Assembly: GCF_016785185.1 (NCBI RefSeq)
Contig: NZ_JAEKDY010000024.1
Strand: one strand, 5' to 3'
Source of the DNA: Heyndrickxia sporothermodurans
Lineage (GTDB): Bacteria > Bacillota > Bacilli > Bacillales > Bacillaceae_C
Length of the DNA: 38,856 nt
Shown here piece by piece: positions 17,301-23,367 of this stretch. The notes under the pieces are model-generated. The model worked only from the letters and a program-made list of their open reading frames with translations. It searched no databases and was not told the DNA's origin. Position numbers and translations under genes: made by a program. How positions within the stretch are numbered: the first letter of the stretch is position 1; each line of letters begins with the position of its first letter.

Positions 17301-17936
17301 TTCTTCGTCATTATGCTTATCAATTTGATTAATGATCAAATATAATTCAACACCGTTACGCAGCAAATCTTTTGTATACATAAAATTCAATTCTGACTGT
17401 ACATGATTGTAGTCCATCACATAAAAAACGATATCTGCCAAATGTATGGCCGATTCAGTAGATATTCGATGAGCATCATCTGTAGAATCTACACCAGGTG
17501 TATCCATTACTGTCACACCTTCTGCAAGATCTGATGTTGCTTGACCGATTTCAATTTCACTTACATCACCGTTCTTACAAAATTCCTTTACCTTTTTAAA
17601 ATCATATGGTGCTTGAAATAATAGTTGCGATTGATCATGATAAAATACCGTTGCATAATCGTTTGCAGCTTTATGCACTTTGACAAGATTAGCACTTGTC
17701 GGGATTGGACTTGTTGGTAACACATTGTCTCCAAGTAATGAATTAATCATTGTCGATTTACCAGCTGAAAAATGACCACAAAATGCGATGATAAATTCAT
17801 GATCAATTCGTTTTTTCAATAACTTTTTTGCTTTATCAACCCTTTCCCAATCACCATTTTGTTTAAATCGTTCAATTAATCCTATTAAGTTGTTAATACT
17901 TTCTTCAGTATGTTGCTTATTCATTGTTTTTGTCAT
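14334..17936 (-). CDS. dynA: Double dynamin-like GTPase DynA
   Basis: A 1200-residue tandem bacterial dynamin (YpbR in B. subtilis, ~1190 residues). It binds and fuses membranes and helps cells survive membrane damage and phage. Two full units are present. Unit 1: P-loop GHFSAGKS at 54-61, DTPGVDS at 144-150, NQID at 202-205. Unit 2: P-loop GAFSAGKS at 634-641, DTPGADS at 792-798 and an NAID G4 motif. Long helical stalks follow each GTPase domain, and the two copies are joined by a charged linker (~550-585). There is no transmembrane helix. Position next to bpsB-bpsA matches B. subtilis; the linkage of lipid genes and a membrane dynamin is suggestive only. Confidence 0.95.
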   Translation of the reverse strand: MTKTMNKQHTEESINNLIGLIERFKQNGDWERVDKAKKLLKKRIDHEFIIAFCGHFSAGKSTMINSLLGDNVLPTSPIPTSANLVKVHKAANDYATVFYHDQSQLLFQAPYDFKKVKEFCKNGDVSEIEIGQATSDLAEGVTVMDTPGVDSTDDAHRISTESAIHLADIVFYVMDYNHVQSELNFMYTKDLLRNGVELYLIINQIDKHNDEELSFNDFQKSVKESFASWDVHPNGIFYTTLKKPEDPKNQFQTVKHLIQNTMNEKEERILTSTESSVHILVQEHFKWLKEEQEEKAKQYEEIVNQYPVEKRSTIFEDEENMVAQMDVLHTREEKWKQTFNNELDKILTNAYLMPFQTRELAESYLESVQSDFKVGFFGKKTELVRRERLDAFYKNLTTQVDTQLTWHLRQFAINQLKETKIVSDELQRRAQQLSIDFDATLITNSVKPGARLTGEYVLNYCDEITETIRKQARTTCQSFREDLWKTLKPEIESQYTTLESSLRKIKKVTNALRVLDQLESERNQKEENVYLPVSNVEESYRSLRNEWENNEKKIRIYSPENEKDVEKNIKSEKITETKKDNMSINTSLSVDSMIEKLKKAVFLLKDKKGFQRVTDVLAAKSERLENREYTIALFGAFSAGKSSFANALLGEKVLPVSPNPTTAAINRICPPTSEYKHGTAIVHLKSNQHVLEDVQKSLKFFGTNCDRLHDAENIIHKVIQSASGSDKEKIHLSFLNAFLLGFPKYKEKLGEDIVTDLHDFRGFVANESQSCFVESIDLYYDSELAQKGITLVDTPGADSINARHTGVAFEYIKNSDAILFVTYYNHAFSKADREFLIQLGRVKDAFELDKMFFIINAIDLANSEEELSEVQSYVHDQLTQYGIRFPRIFGVSSLLALSEDENTSRINLFKNEFNHFLETDLMKMTIQSAETEYQKGIQILDSYIATALEGKEEKENKKQELLKQKEKVHSLLTSSSSDFVVNKFSQEQKELLFYVKQRVFYRFPDFFKEAFNPAVIQKNNKGALNIALDDLLDSIGYDFSQELRATSLRLENIVKEAFAQQIHQLSEQIAKIQKDIQFSNFECNRMTTPTFPNAFEKVSKVSLEKSFKHFKNAKSFFEKNEKQLMQEELEELLRPLADEYIDQQGALIQQSFTIFIEQQFSRMIEEMLQDTIEQFNGWFEILDEHIDVNEWVEIRNQLAK

Positions 17937-18010
17937 GATGAAAATTAACTCCCTACCTTTTAATACTTCTTATTTTAACGGATTTTCTCATGTATCCCAA
18001 GAACAAATAC

Positions 18011-18040
18011 AAAAAACGTTCACTTTAAACGTGAACGTTT
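18011..18040 (-). terminator. Terminator overlapping the bpsB stop
   Basis: Minus-strand stem AAACGTTCAC / GTGAACGTTT (18031-18040 with 18014-18023), seven-base loop, T-run. The arms encode the last residues of BpsB (KRSRLK) and its TGA. Confidence 0.85.
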
Positions 18041-18589
18041 CACAAGTTTGGGTAAAAAACGGGGAATTTCACTTATTGTTCGATAATTAGTTTCTTTTAA
18101 GAGTACTCGTTCTTCATAAGGGATTCGTATTGCTAAAATCAGTTGATTCAAAATAAAAAAGCAGACTAAAGTAAAATACGCATTAAACATTAAAGGTATA
18201 ACCAACAATTCGGTCGTTACAATAAGGTAATTTGGATGCTTGATATATTTATAAGGACCCTTTGATACGATGGTCGCTTCAGGCAAGACAATTATTTTTG
18301 TATTCCAAAATGTTCCTAAAGATTGAATGACCCATACCCTTCCGATTTGCGTGAGTAAAAATAAACTAAACCAAATTGGCCATAAACTACTTAATGATTT
18401 CGCAAAGAAAGTTACTTCAACCAAAAGTGAAACAAAAAAACAAATATGCATCATAACCATAAAAAGATAATGTTTTCGACCATATTCCTTAGCGCCCTGA
18501 TCTTTCAAAAATCTTTCGTTTTTCTTAGCTATAAATAATTCAACACATCTTTGAATAATGATGATTACCAATAATAAATAAAAAAACAT
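18020..18589 (-). CDS. bpsB: Isoprenylcysteine carboxyl methyltransferase-family protein (alkylpyrone methyltransferase BpsB)
   Basis: A ~189-residue integral membrane methyltransferase with about five hydrophobic segments. The ICMT signature GPYKYIKHPNYL and the later YEERVL are present. In B. subtilis the homologue YpbQ/BpsB methylates the alkylpyrones made by BpsA. Start: ATG at 18589 overlaps the bpsA stop by 1 nt (TAATG), with GAGGTG six bases upstream; the frame opens at a GTG at 18598 that lies inside this RBS. Translational coupling with bpsA supports one pathway. Confidence 0.88.
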   Translation of the reverse strand: MFFYLLLVIIIIQRCVELFIAKKNERFLKDQGAKEYGRKHYLFMVMMHICFFVSLLVEVTFFAKSLSSLWPIWFSLFLLTQIGRVWVIQSLGTFWNTKIIVLPEATIVSKGPYKYIKHPNYLIVTTELLVIPLMFNAYFTLVCFFILNQLILAIRIPYEERVLLKETNYRTISEIPRFLPKLVKRSRLK

Positions 18590-19653
18590 TATTCCCACCT
18601 CATCAACAGCTGTTCTGAGCTAAATCCGGGTCCCAACGCAATGGCTAGCCCCCATTCTTTCCGCTTTATATCATTATCCATAATACGTTTTAAAACGTAA
18701 AAAATAGTTGGAGATGACATATTACCGAATTGCTTCAAAACTTCTCTCGTATCCGCTGTTTTTGATGGCGAAAGTTGTAATGCTTTTTCATATGCTTTTA
18801 CTACCTTCTTACCTCCCGGGTGTGCAATAAACTGTGAAATATCCGTTAATTTCAGTTGGTGCTTTTTTAAAAATGATTCCACATTTGGCTGTAACCAGTT
18901 TTCAACAATTGTTGGGATATCCTTAGAAAAAATAACATGCATCCCATCATCTTTAAAATCCCAACCCATAACACCTAATGAATCGTGCATAAGCCGTGAT
19001 TCCGTTCCATATATAGTAGGAATTGGTTTACTAACATTTTCCAATTCTTTACACTTATCGCCTACAACCAGTGTACATGCGGCTCCATCGGCAAATAGTG
19101 ATGTTCCAATTAGATTACTTTTCGAAAAATCATTTTTTTGAAATGTTAAACTACAAATTTCAATTGATAAAACAATAACCTTTGCTTGAGGAAATGCAAG
19201 ACAATATTCATATGCACGAGACAACCCTGCGGCTCCCCCCGCACAGCCTAATCCCCAGATGGGAATACGTTTTACATCTTCCCTAAATGGCATTCTATTC
19301 ATAATTCTAGCTTCAATACTTGGTGTGGCAAGACCGGATGTACAAACCGTAAAAATCGCATCAATCGTTCCGTATTCTTCAGCAGGCAAACAATTTTCTA
19401 TAGCTTTTATTCCTAAGTTAATTGCTTCTTCAATAAACGCTTTGTTTTTTTCTGCAAATGTATGATCCTCTTTAAACCAGTCCATATCCTTCACAAAATA
19501 GCGCGTTCGTATGTCTCCATTTTCAAATACTTTAATTAATCTATTGATATCTTTGACGTTTTTAGAAAACAATTGGTGAACAAAGTTCATTGTGTCAATT
19601 TGTGAAATTTCATATGGTGGAATTCCTAATCCAACCGAACATATTTTTGGCAT
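18589..19653 (-). CDS. bpsA: Type III polyketide synthase (chalcone synthase-like) BpsA
   Basis: Condenses a fatty acyl starter with malonyl-CoA to give triketide alkylpyrones. About 354 residues in the thiolase fold. The catalytic triad is visible: Cys in GLGCAGG (~138), His in IAHPGGKK (~279) and Asn in GNMSSPT (~312). The GFSSEQLL near the C-terminus is also typical. Two starts are possible, GTG at 19656 (8 bp after AAGGGAG) or ATG at 19653 (11 bp); I list the ATG. It is the first gene of the bpsA-bpsB pair, upstream of dynA. Confidence 0.92.
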   Translation of the reverse strand: MPKICSVGLGIPPYEISQIDTMNFVHQLFSKNVKDINRLIKVFENGDIRTRYFVKDMDWFKEDHTFAEKNKAFIEEAINLGIKAIENCLPAEEYGTIDAIFTVCTSGLATPSIEARIMNRMPFREDVKRIPIWGLGCAGGAAGLSRAYEYCLAFPQAKVIVLSIEICSLTFQKNDFSKSNLIGTSLFADGAACTLVVGDKCKELENVSKPIPTIYGTESRLMHDSLGVMGWDFKDDGMHVIFSKDIPTIVENWLQPNVESFLKKHQLKLTDISQFIAHPGGKKVVKAYEKALQLSPSKTADTREVLKQFGNMSSPTIFYVLKRIMDNDIKRKEWGLAIALGPGFSSEQLLMRWE

Positions 19654-19738
19654 CACTTATCGAACTCCCTTACTATATGTAAGGATATGTTTTCCATTTC
19701 ATGCTAATTTTATGTATAAGTCTCCGTTAAACATGGAT

Positions 19739-19867
19739 GTTGATTTCCGATCCAGGTGCTCGCTTTCCGCGGGCGGTTCGTGAGCCTCCTCGGCGCTAGA
19801 CGCGCCTGTGGGGTCTCACGTAAACCGTTTTTTCCGCAGGAGTCTCGCACCTTCCGCTCCAATCAAC
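19739..19867. repeat. GC-rich structured repeat element, 129 bp
   Basis: A sharply GC-rich island in AT-rich DNA, bounded by inverted GTTGATT (19739-19745) / AATCAAC (19861-19867). Nested pairings run inward: GGTGC (19755-19759)/GCACC (19847-19851), CGGTT (19774-19778)/AACCG (19823-19827), CGTGAG (19779-19784)/CTCACG (19815-19820), and GGCGC (19792-19796)/GCGCC (19802-19806). It resembles from memory an interspersed element common in Bacillaceae intergenic DNA. An ORF crosses it but is a by-product of the repeat. It encodes no protein I trust and may be a miniature mobile or RNA-structured element. Confidence 0.8.
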
Positions 19868-19907
19868 CTAATGGCAAACAGCAATCAACTTTAACATATT
19901 TATGTAT

Positions 19908-19929
19908 AAAAAAAGCCCCCTTAAGGAGC
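19908..19929 (-). terminator. Possible minus-strand terminator
   Basis: On the minus strand GCTCC-TTAAG-GGGGC (one G-T pair) is followed by seven T. No minus-strand gene ends right before it; it may back up the terminator at 20125 or be left from an older gene. Otherwise nothing is evident between 19930 and 20124. Confidence 0.5.
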
Positions 19930-20124
19930 AATGGTTTCTGTTTTGAAGGAGTTGTTGTGCAAATTAATTATACACTTCTTTTCAAATCGAAAATATACTC
20001 AATATTTTCCACTAAAATTAGAACAGATAGGTGAGCTAAATCTTTTTCTCATACTTGAAAAATAAGAGCTGTTTATTTTACTGCTCTCTTCTCACTTCGA
20101 AAGCCTTTTTACCTATTTCTAAAC

Positions 20125-20157
20125 AAAAAAAGGTCAGAACCCTTTTTGGTTAGACCT
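20125..20157 (-). terminator. Terminator of the small zinc-ribbon ORF
   Basis: Minus-strand outer stem AGGTC/GACCT and inner ACC/GGT, followed by a T-run (positions 20131-20125). It overlaps the TGA of the 47-codon ORF, which supports that ORF being transcribed. Confidence 0.72.
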
Positions 20158-20277
20158 CGAATTTGATTGATATTGTACTCGAATATTGATTTTTTGTGTA
20201 ATATCTTTTCCACATTTACTGCATCTTTCATTTTTTTCGCTGATGATCCGACAATAGTCACAGTAATACCTTTCCAT
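20134..20277 (-). CDS. Small zinc-ribbon protein, 47 residues
   Basis: A short ORF starting MERYYCDYCRII with two CxxC pairs: C6-C9 and C19-C22 (CSKCGKD), twelve residues apart by register, the classic zinc-ribbon knuckle arrangement. The C-terminal half is polar and basic. The stop lies inside a good terminator, as for several other genes here. The RBS is weak (GAGAGTG, ~10 bp upstream). I do not recognise a named family; roles from ribosome-associated factor to regulator are possible. The zinc-knuckle spacing and terminator make it more than chance. Confidence 0.6.
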   Translation of the reverse strand: MERYYCDYCRIISEKNERCSKCGKDITQKINIRVQYQSNSRSNQKGF

Positions 20278-20398
20278 AATCAGTAGCACTCTCACTTTGT
20301 AACATTCTATAGCTATATTGTATTAAAAATTATAAAAAGGGTGACTAGACTTATGATCTTTAAAATACGAGAGATGAAAATGGTTTCTCGGTATAAGT

Positions 20399-21706
20399 TT
20401 ATGAGACCTTTTGACCAACAACTTTGATTTGTTTTCTTCTTTGCTTAGATGGAACAATATTAAATAAAATATTTAATATGATAGCAGTTAAGCTGCCTGT
20501 TACAATTCCGTTACTAGTTAGAATTTGGATATTTTCAGGAAGATTTGCAAAAAGACCGGGTACAACGGTTACTCCCATTCCCATACCAACTGAACAGGCG
20601 ATGATAAGTAAATTCTCGTGTGAAGTTAAATCTACTCTACTTAACATTTTTATTCCTGAAGCGATGACCGATCCGAACATTGCGACCATTGCTCCACCTA
20701 ATACTGATGACGGAATAATTGTCGTTAACGCTCCTAGCTTTGGAATTAACCCTAAAATCATTAAAAATATTCCAACAAGATAAATAACATTTTTGGATTT
20801 AATTCCGGATAATTGGACAAGCCCAACATTCTGTGAAAATGTCGTATACGGAAATGAATTAAAGATTCCGCCAATCACGCTTGCCAATCCTTCAGAACGA
20901 TATCCTCTCGCTAAATCATCCTCTGAAATTTTTTGATTCGTAATATCACTTAATGCATAATATACACCAGTTGATTCAACTAAACTTACCATCGCGACAA
21001 GAAACATTGTCAAAATGGCTGACCATTCAAACGTTGGAACTCCAAAATACAGCGGTGTAATCATATGGAACATAGAAGCATCACTTACCGGTGAAAAATC
21101 AACTTTCCCCATAAATGCTGCAGCTATTGTTCCTATAACTAGTCCTAATAAAATCGAAATCGATCGAATGAATCCTTTAAAAAATCGTTGCAGAAGGATA
21201 ATAATTACTAATGTACCGAAAGCTAAACCGACATTACTTAGCGAACCAAATTGTGGGTTCCCCTCCCCACCGGCCATATTATTCATTGCAACAGGGATAA
21301 GTGTAATACCAATCGTTGTCACAACGGAACCTGTAACAATTGGTGGAAAAAAGCGAACTAACTTTCCAAAAAATTTACTAATAATAATGATTAGTAGTCC
21401 GGATGCAATTACAGCTCCATATATTGCTGTTATCCCATCTTGTAAACCTATTGCTACCATTGGACCTACCGCGGTAAAGGTACATCCTAACACCACCGGC
21501 AATCCAATTCCGAAAAAGCGATTTTTCCATACTTGGAGAATCGTTGCAATTCCACACATAAAAATATCGATTGAAACTAAAAAGGTTAATTCTTTACTCG
21601 TCATTCCTAACTTTCCACCAACTATTAGAGGAATAATGACTGCGCCGGCATACATCGCAAGCACATGCTGAATGCCTATAGTTGCCATTTTAAATTTGTT
21701 TTGCAT
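20399..21706 (-). CDS. pbuX: Xanthine permease PbuX
   Basis: NCS2-family (UraA/UapA-type) proton symporter for xanthine, 435 residues with about 12-14 membrane helices. Recognisable segments are QHVLAMYAGAVIIPLIVGG at the N-terminus (helix 1), VESTGVYYALSDIT (helix 8 region with the substrate Glu) and FNSFPYTTFSQNVGLVQLSG (NCS2 signature Q-N). The start codon overlaps the xpt stop (TAATG), the normal xpt-pbuX coupling. Both are governed by the riboswitch upstream of xpt. UraA or guanine/hypoxanthine carriers are alternatives, but the xpt partner makes xanthine most likely. Confidence 0.94.
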   Translation of the reverse strand: MQNKFKMATIGIQHVLAMYAGAVIIPLIVGGKLGMTSKELTFLVSIDIFMCGIATILQVWKNRFFGIGLPVVLGCTFTAVGPMVAIGLQDGITAIYGAVIASGLLIIIISKFFGKLVRFFPPIVTGSVVTTIGITLIPVAMNNMAGGEGNPQFGSLSNVGLAFGTLVIIILLQRFFKGFIRSISILLGLVIGTIAAAFMGKVDFSPVSDASMFHMITPLYFGVPTFEWSAILTMFLVAMVSLVESTGVYYALSDITNQKISEDDLARGYRSEGLASVIGGIFNSFPYTTFSQNVGLVQLSGIKSKNVIYLVGIFLMILGLIPKLGALTTIIPSSVLGGAMVAMFGSVIASGIKMLSRVDLTSHENLLIIACSVGMGMGVTVVPGLFANLPENIQILTSNGIVTGSLTAIILNILFNIVPSKQRRKQIKVVGQKVS

Positions 21707-22293
21707 TAGGCCATGACCTCCACCTCTTTAAATTTCACTTCCCCATCTTCTAACGCATCGATTTGCGCAAGAGATTCTACTCTTATGCCTTTATTGCGAA
21801 GGAGCTTACCACCATCTTGGAAAGATTTCTCGATAACGATTCCTATCCCAACTGTTTTGGCTTTTGCTTGCTCAACGATATTTAATAAACCTAATGCCGC
21901 TTGTCCATTTGCAAGAAAGTCATCAATAATCAAAATACGATCATTTTCATTAATAAATTTTTTTGAGACAGATATTTCGTTCGTCTCATTTTTGGTAAAC
22001 GAGTGTACCTTTGCAGAATACAAATCATTAACAAGGGTAAGTGACTTACGTTTCCTTGCGAATACTACGTTAATACCTAAAGCCAAAGCGGCCATTAATG
22101 AAGGGGATATTCCTGACGATTCAATCGTCAAAATTTTTGTTACCTTATCCAAACGAAACCTATCGGCAAATTCATCTCCAATCGCTTTCATTAAAGCAGG
22201 GTCAATCTGATGATTTAAAAATGAATCAACTTTTAATACTGAATTCGAAAGGACTAGCCCATCATTTTTAATTTTTTGCTTTAATAATTCCAT
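21706..22293 (-). CDS. xpt: Xanthine phosphoribosyltransferase
   Basis: Salvages xanthine to XMP with PRPP, in the cytoplasm. 195 residues starting MELLKQKIKNDGLVLSNSVL, with the family-typical FLNHQIDP segment, the PRPP-binding loop ILIIDDFLANGQA and IESSGISP (pyrophosphate loop). The frame stays open to 22380, but the RBS GGAGGG lies 7 bp before the ATG at 22293 and the extra residues are translated riboswitch terminator DNA. The stop overlaps the pbuX start. Confidence 0.96.
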   Translation of the reverse strand: MELLKQKIKNDGLVLSNSVLKVDSFLNHQIDPALMKAIGDEFADRFRLDKVTKILTIESSGISPSLMAALALGINVVFARKRKSLTLVNDLYSAKVHSFTKNETNEISVSKKFINENDRILIIDDFLANGQAALGLLNIVEQAKAKTVGIGIVIEKSFQDGGKLLRNKGIRVESLAQIDALEDGEVKFKEVEVMA

Positions 22294-22333
22294 TCTTCTT
22301 CCCTCCAAGTAGATTATGACCAAAGGGACAAAT

Positions 22334-22392
22334 AAAAAAGTCCAATGGTCATTGCACTCATCTTTATATGAGTGTGGCAATGTCCATTGAAC
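22334..22392 (-). terminator. Riboswitch-controlled terminator of xpt-pbuX
   Basis: On the minus strand a very long imperfect stem (about 25 bp, GTTCAATGGACATTG ... CAATGACCATTGGAC, apex loop near ATAAAG) is followed by six T (22339-22334). Its 5' arm contains CATTGCCACAC (22382-22372), which can pair instead with GTGTGAGCAATG (22456-22445) from the 3' strand of the aptamer P1 stem. Confidence 0.88.
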
Positions 22393-22447
22393 TAGATGTC
22401 AATAGAAATACGAAAAAATCAATATAGTAAATTATTGATTTACCCAT

Positions 22448-22524
22448 TGCTCACACATAGTCAAGCTATTTAAGGTAGCTTGGTAGAAACTTGCAGGCCA
22501 TATTCCCGCGATTATATGAGTGAA
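22448..22524 (-). ncRNA. Guanine-class purine riboswitch aptamer
   Basis: Minus-strand sequence shows the conserved core: ACTCATATAATC, then GG-ATATGG-CC (P2/L2), AAGTTTCTACC, a P3 stem CAAGCT/AGCTTG with loop ACCTTAAAT, and GACTATG. The L2 GG and L3 CC that form the kissing pairs are kept. The discriminating base in GACTATG is C, so guanine or hypoxanthine is the ligand, not adenine. L3 has T where the usual form has G (ACCGTAAAT). The 3' P1 strand overlaps the antiterminator, so ligand binding should favour termination. Confidence 0.93.
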
Positions 22525-22545
22525 TACTTTTTTAACTGTGTTTTG

Positions 22546-22574
22546 ATTATATCACCCTTATTCCCCCTTGAAAA
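22546..22574 (-). promoter_or_regulatory. Predicted sigma-A promoter of xpt-pbuX
   Basis: Minus-strand TTTTCA (22574-22569), 17-bp spacer, TATAAT (22551-22546). Transcription would begin about 15 nt before the aptamer. Confidence 0.65.
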
Positions 22575-22635
22575 GCTATTTCAAAAAAATATTTGTTCAG
22601 ATTTTCACATATTCATCACAAAATGTACGCTAAAG

Positions 22636-22651
22636 TGTGATAAAAGTCACA
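22636..22651 (+). promoter_or_regulatory. CRP/FNR-type operator upstream of the ba3 oxidase operon
   Basis: TGTGA (22636-22640), six bases, TCACA (22647-22651): a perfect palindrome of the CRP/FNR consensus that B. subtilis Fnr also uses. It is centred at 22643.5. With the -10 box below, the predicted transcription start is near 22685, putting the centre at about -41.5, the class II activator position. Confidence 0.7.
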
Positions 22652-22672
22652 GATGGATGTTTTCTTCATCAC

Positions 22673-22678
22673 TATGAT
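22673..22678 (+). promoter_or_regulatory. Predicted -10 box of the cba operon promoter
   Basis: TATGAT at 22673-22678; no good -35 is present (the expected place overlaps the right half of the CRP/FNR-type site's flank), as is usual for promoters that need an activator bound there. Confidence 0.5.
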
Positions 22679-22725
22679 AAAAGTAACAGATCTAAAGATA
22701 TTCAAAATGAATGGAGTGATAAAGC

Positions 22726-22866
22726 ATGGCTATTCCACAGTCTAAAAAAAAGGTAAAAGAAGAACCAACATCTTTAAAAGGGACTTTGATTGCTGTTTTT
22801 ATCGTAGGAGCCTTTCTAGTTATTTCATGGCTTGCAGTTTTTGGTCTTTATTTAAATCGTTTATAA
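22726..22866 (+). CDS. cbaD: Cytochrome ba3 oxidase small subunit IIa-like (single TM)
   Basis: A 46-residue protein: a lysine-rich N-terminus then one hydrophobic helix (about residues 19-43, TLIAVFIVGAFLVISWLAV). Its place as first gene before subunits II and I, and its size, fit subunit IIa of ba3-type oxidases, a helix that in Thermus replaces the missing second helix of subunit II. The start ATG follows ATGGAGTGAT as RBS. Identification rests on context and topology. Confidence 0.75.
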   Translation: MAIPQSKKKVKEEPTSLKGTLIAVFIVGAFLVISWLAVFGLYLNRL

Positions 22867-22887
22867 ATGATTGGAGTTGAATCGATT

Positions 22888-23367
22888 ATGCATTTACATC
22901 GCTATGAGAAATGGTGGCTTACGTTTGGAATTTCAGCACTTATTATTTTCTTATCTATTGTCGGGATCCAAGCCTTTCATCAAGGACACAAGCCACCGAG
23001 TGCAAAAGCATTCGTTGATCCCGAAAGAGTTAGTGAAACCGAACCATTTACGAAACCAGGGTTACACAAGGTACAGGGCAAAGATTGGGATTACGAATTA
23101 GTAATAGTTGCAGCTGCCTTCTCGTTCACCCCAGGAGAAGTAGAAATCCCGAAAGGTGCTAAAGTAAAAATTATCGCGACAACAAGGGATGTTGTCCATG
23201 GATTTGAGATTGCGGGAACAAATGTCAATATGATGTTAGAACCTGGTTATATAAGTGAATATGTTACAACCTTTAATAAAACAGGTGAATTTCTAATCAT
23301 ATGTAATGAGTATTGTGGTACAGGACATCATATGATGTCAGCTAGAATTAAGGTGGTGGATAAATGA
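22888..23367 (+). CDS. cbaB: Cytochrome ba3-type oxidase subunit II (CuA)
   Basis: A 159-residue protein with one N-terminal membrane helix (about 11-30), then an external cupredoxin domain. It accepts electrons from cytochrome c at the binuclear CuA centre. Ligands are all visible: H104 (VVHGFEI), C139, E141 and C143 in CNEYCGTGH, H147 and M150. One membrane helix instead of two is the ba3 (B-family) form. The frame opens at 22867, but the RBS TTGGAG favours ATG 22888. The stop overlaps the start of subunit I (ATGA). Confidence 0.92.
   Translation: MHLHRYEKWWLTFGISALIIFLSIVGIQAFHQGHKPPSAKAFVDPERVSETEPFTKPGLHKVQGKDWDYELVIVAAAFSFTPGEVEIPKGAKVKIIATTRDVVHGFEIAGTNVNMMLEPGYISEYVTTFNKTGEFLIICNEYCGTGHHMMSARIKVVDK

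Noticed and set aside
19756..20034. 92-codon ORF across the GC-rich repeat
   Set aside because: The translated repeat gives an arginine- and serine-rich protein of the kind often mis-called from this element; the folding explains the sequence better.
21015..21671. 218-codon ORF opposite pbuX
   Set aside because: Shadow frame of a membrane-protein gene; long antisense frames are common opposite hydrophobic coding, and the product has no recognisable domain.
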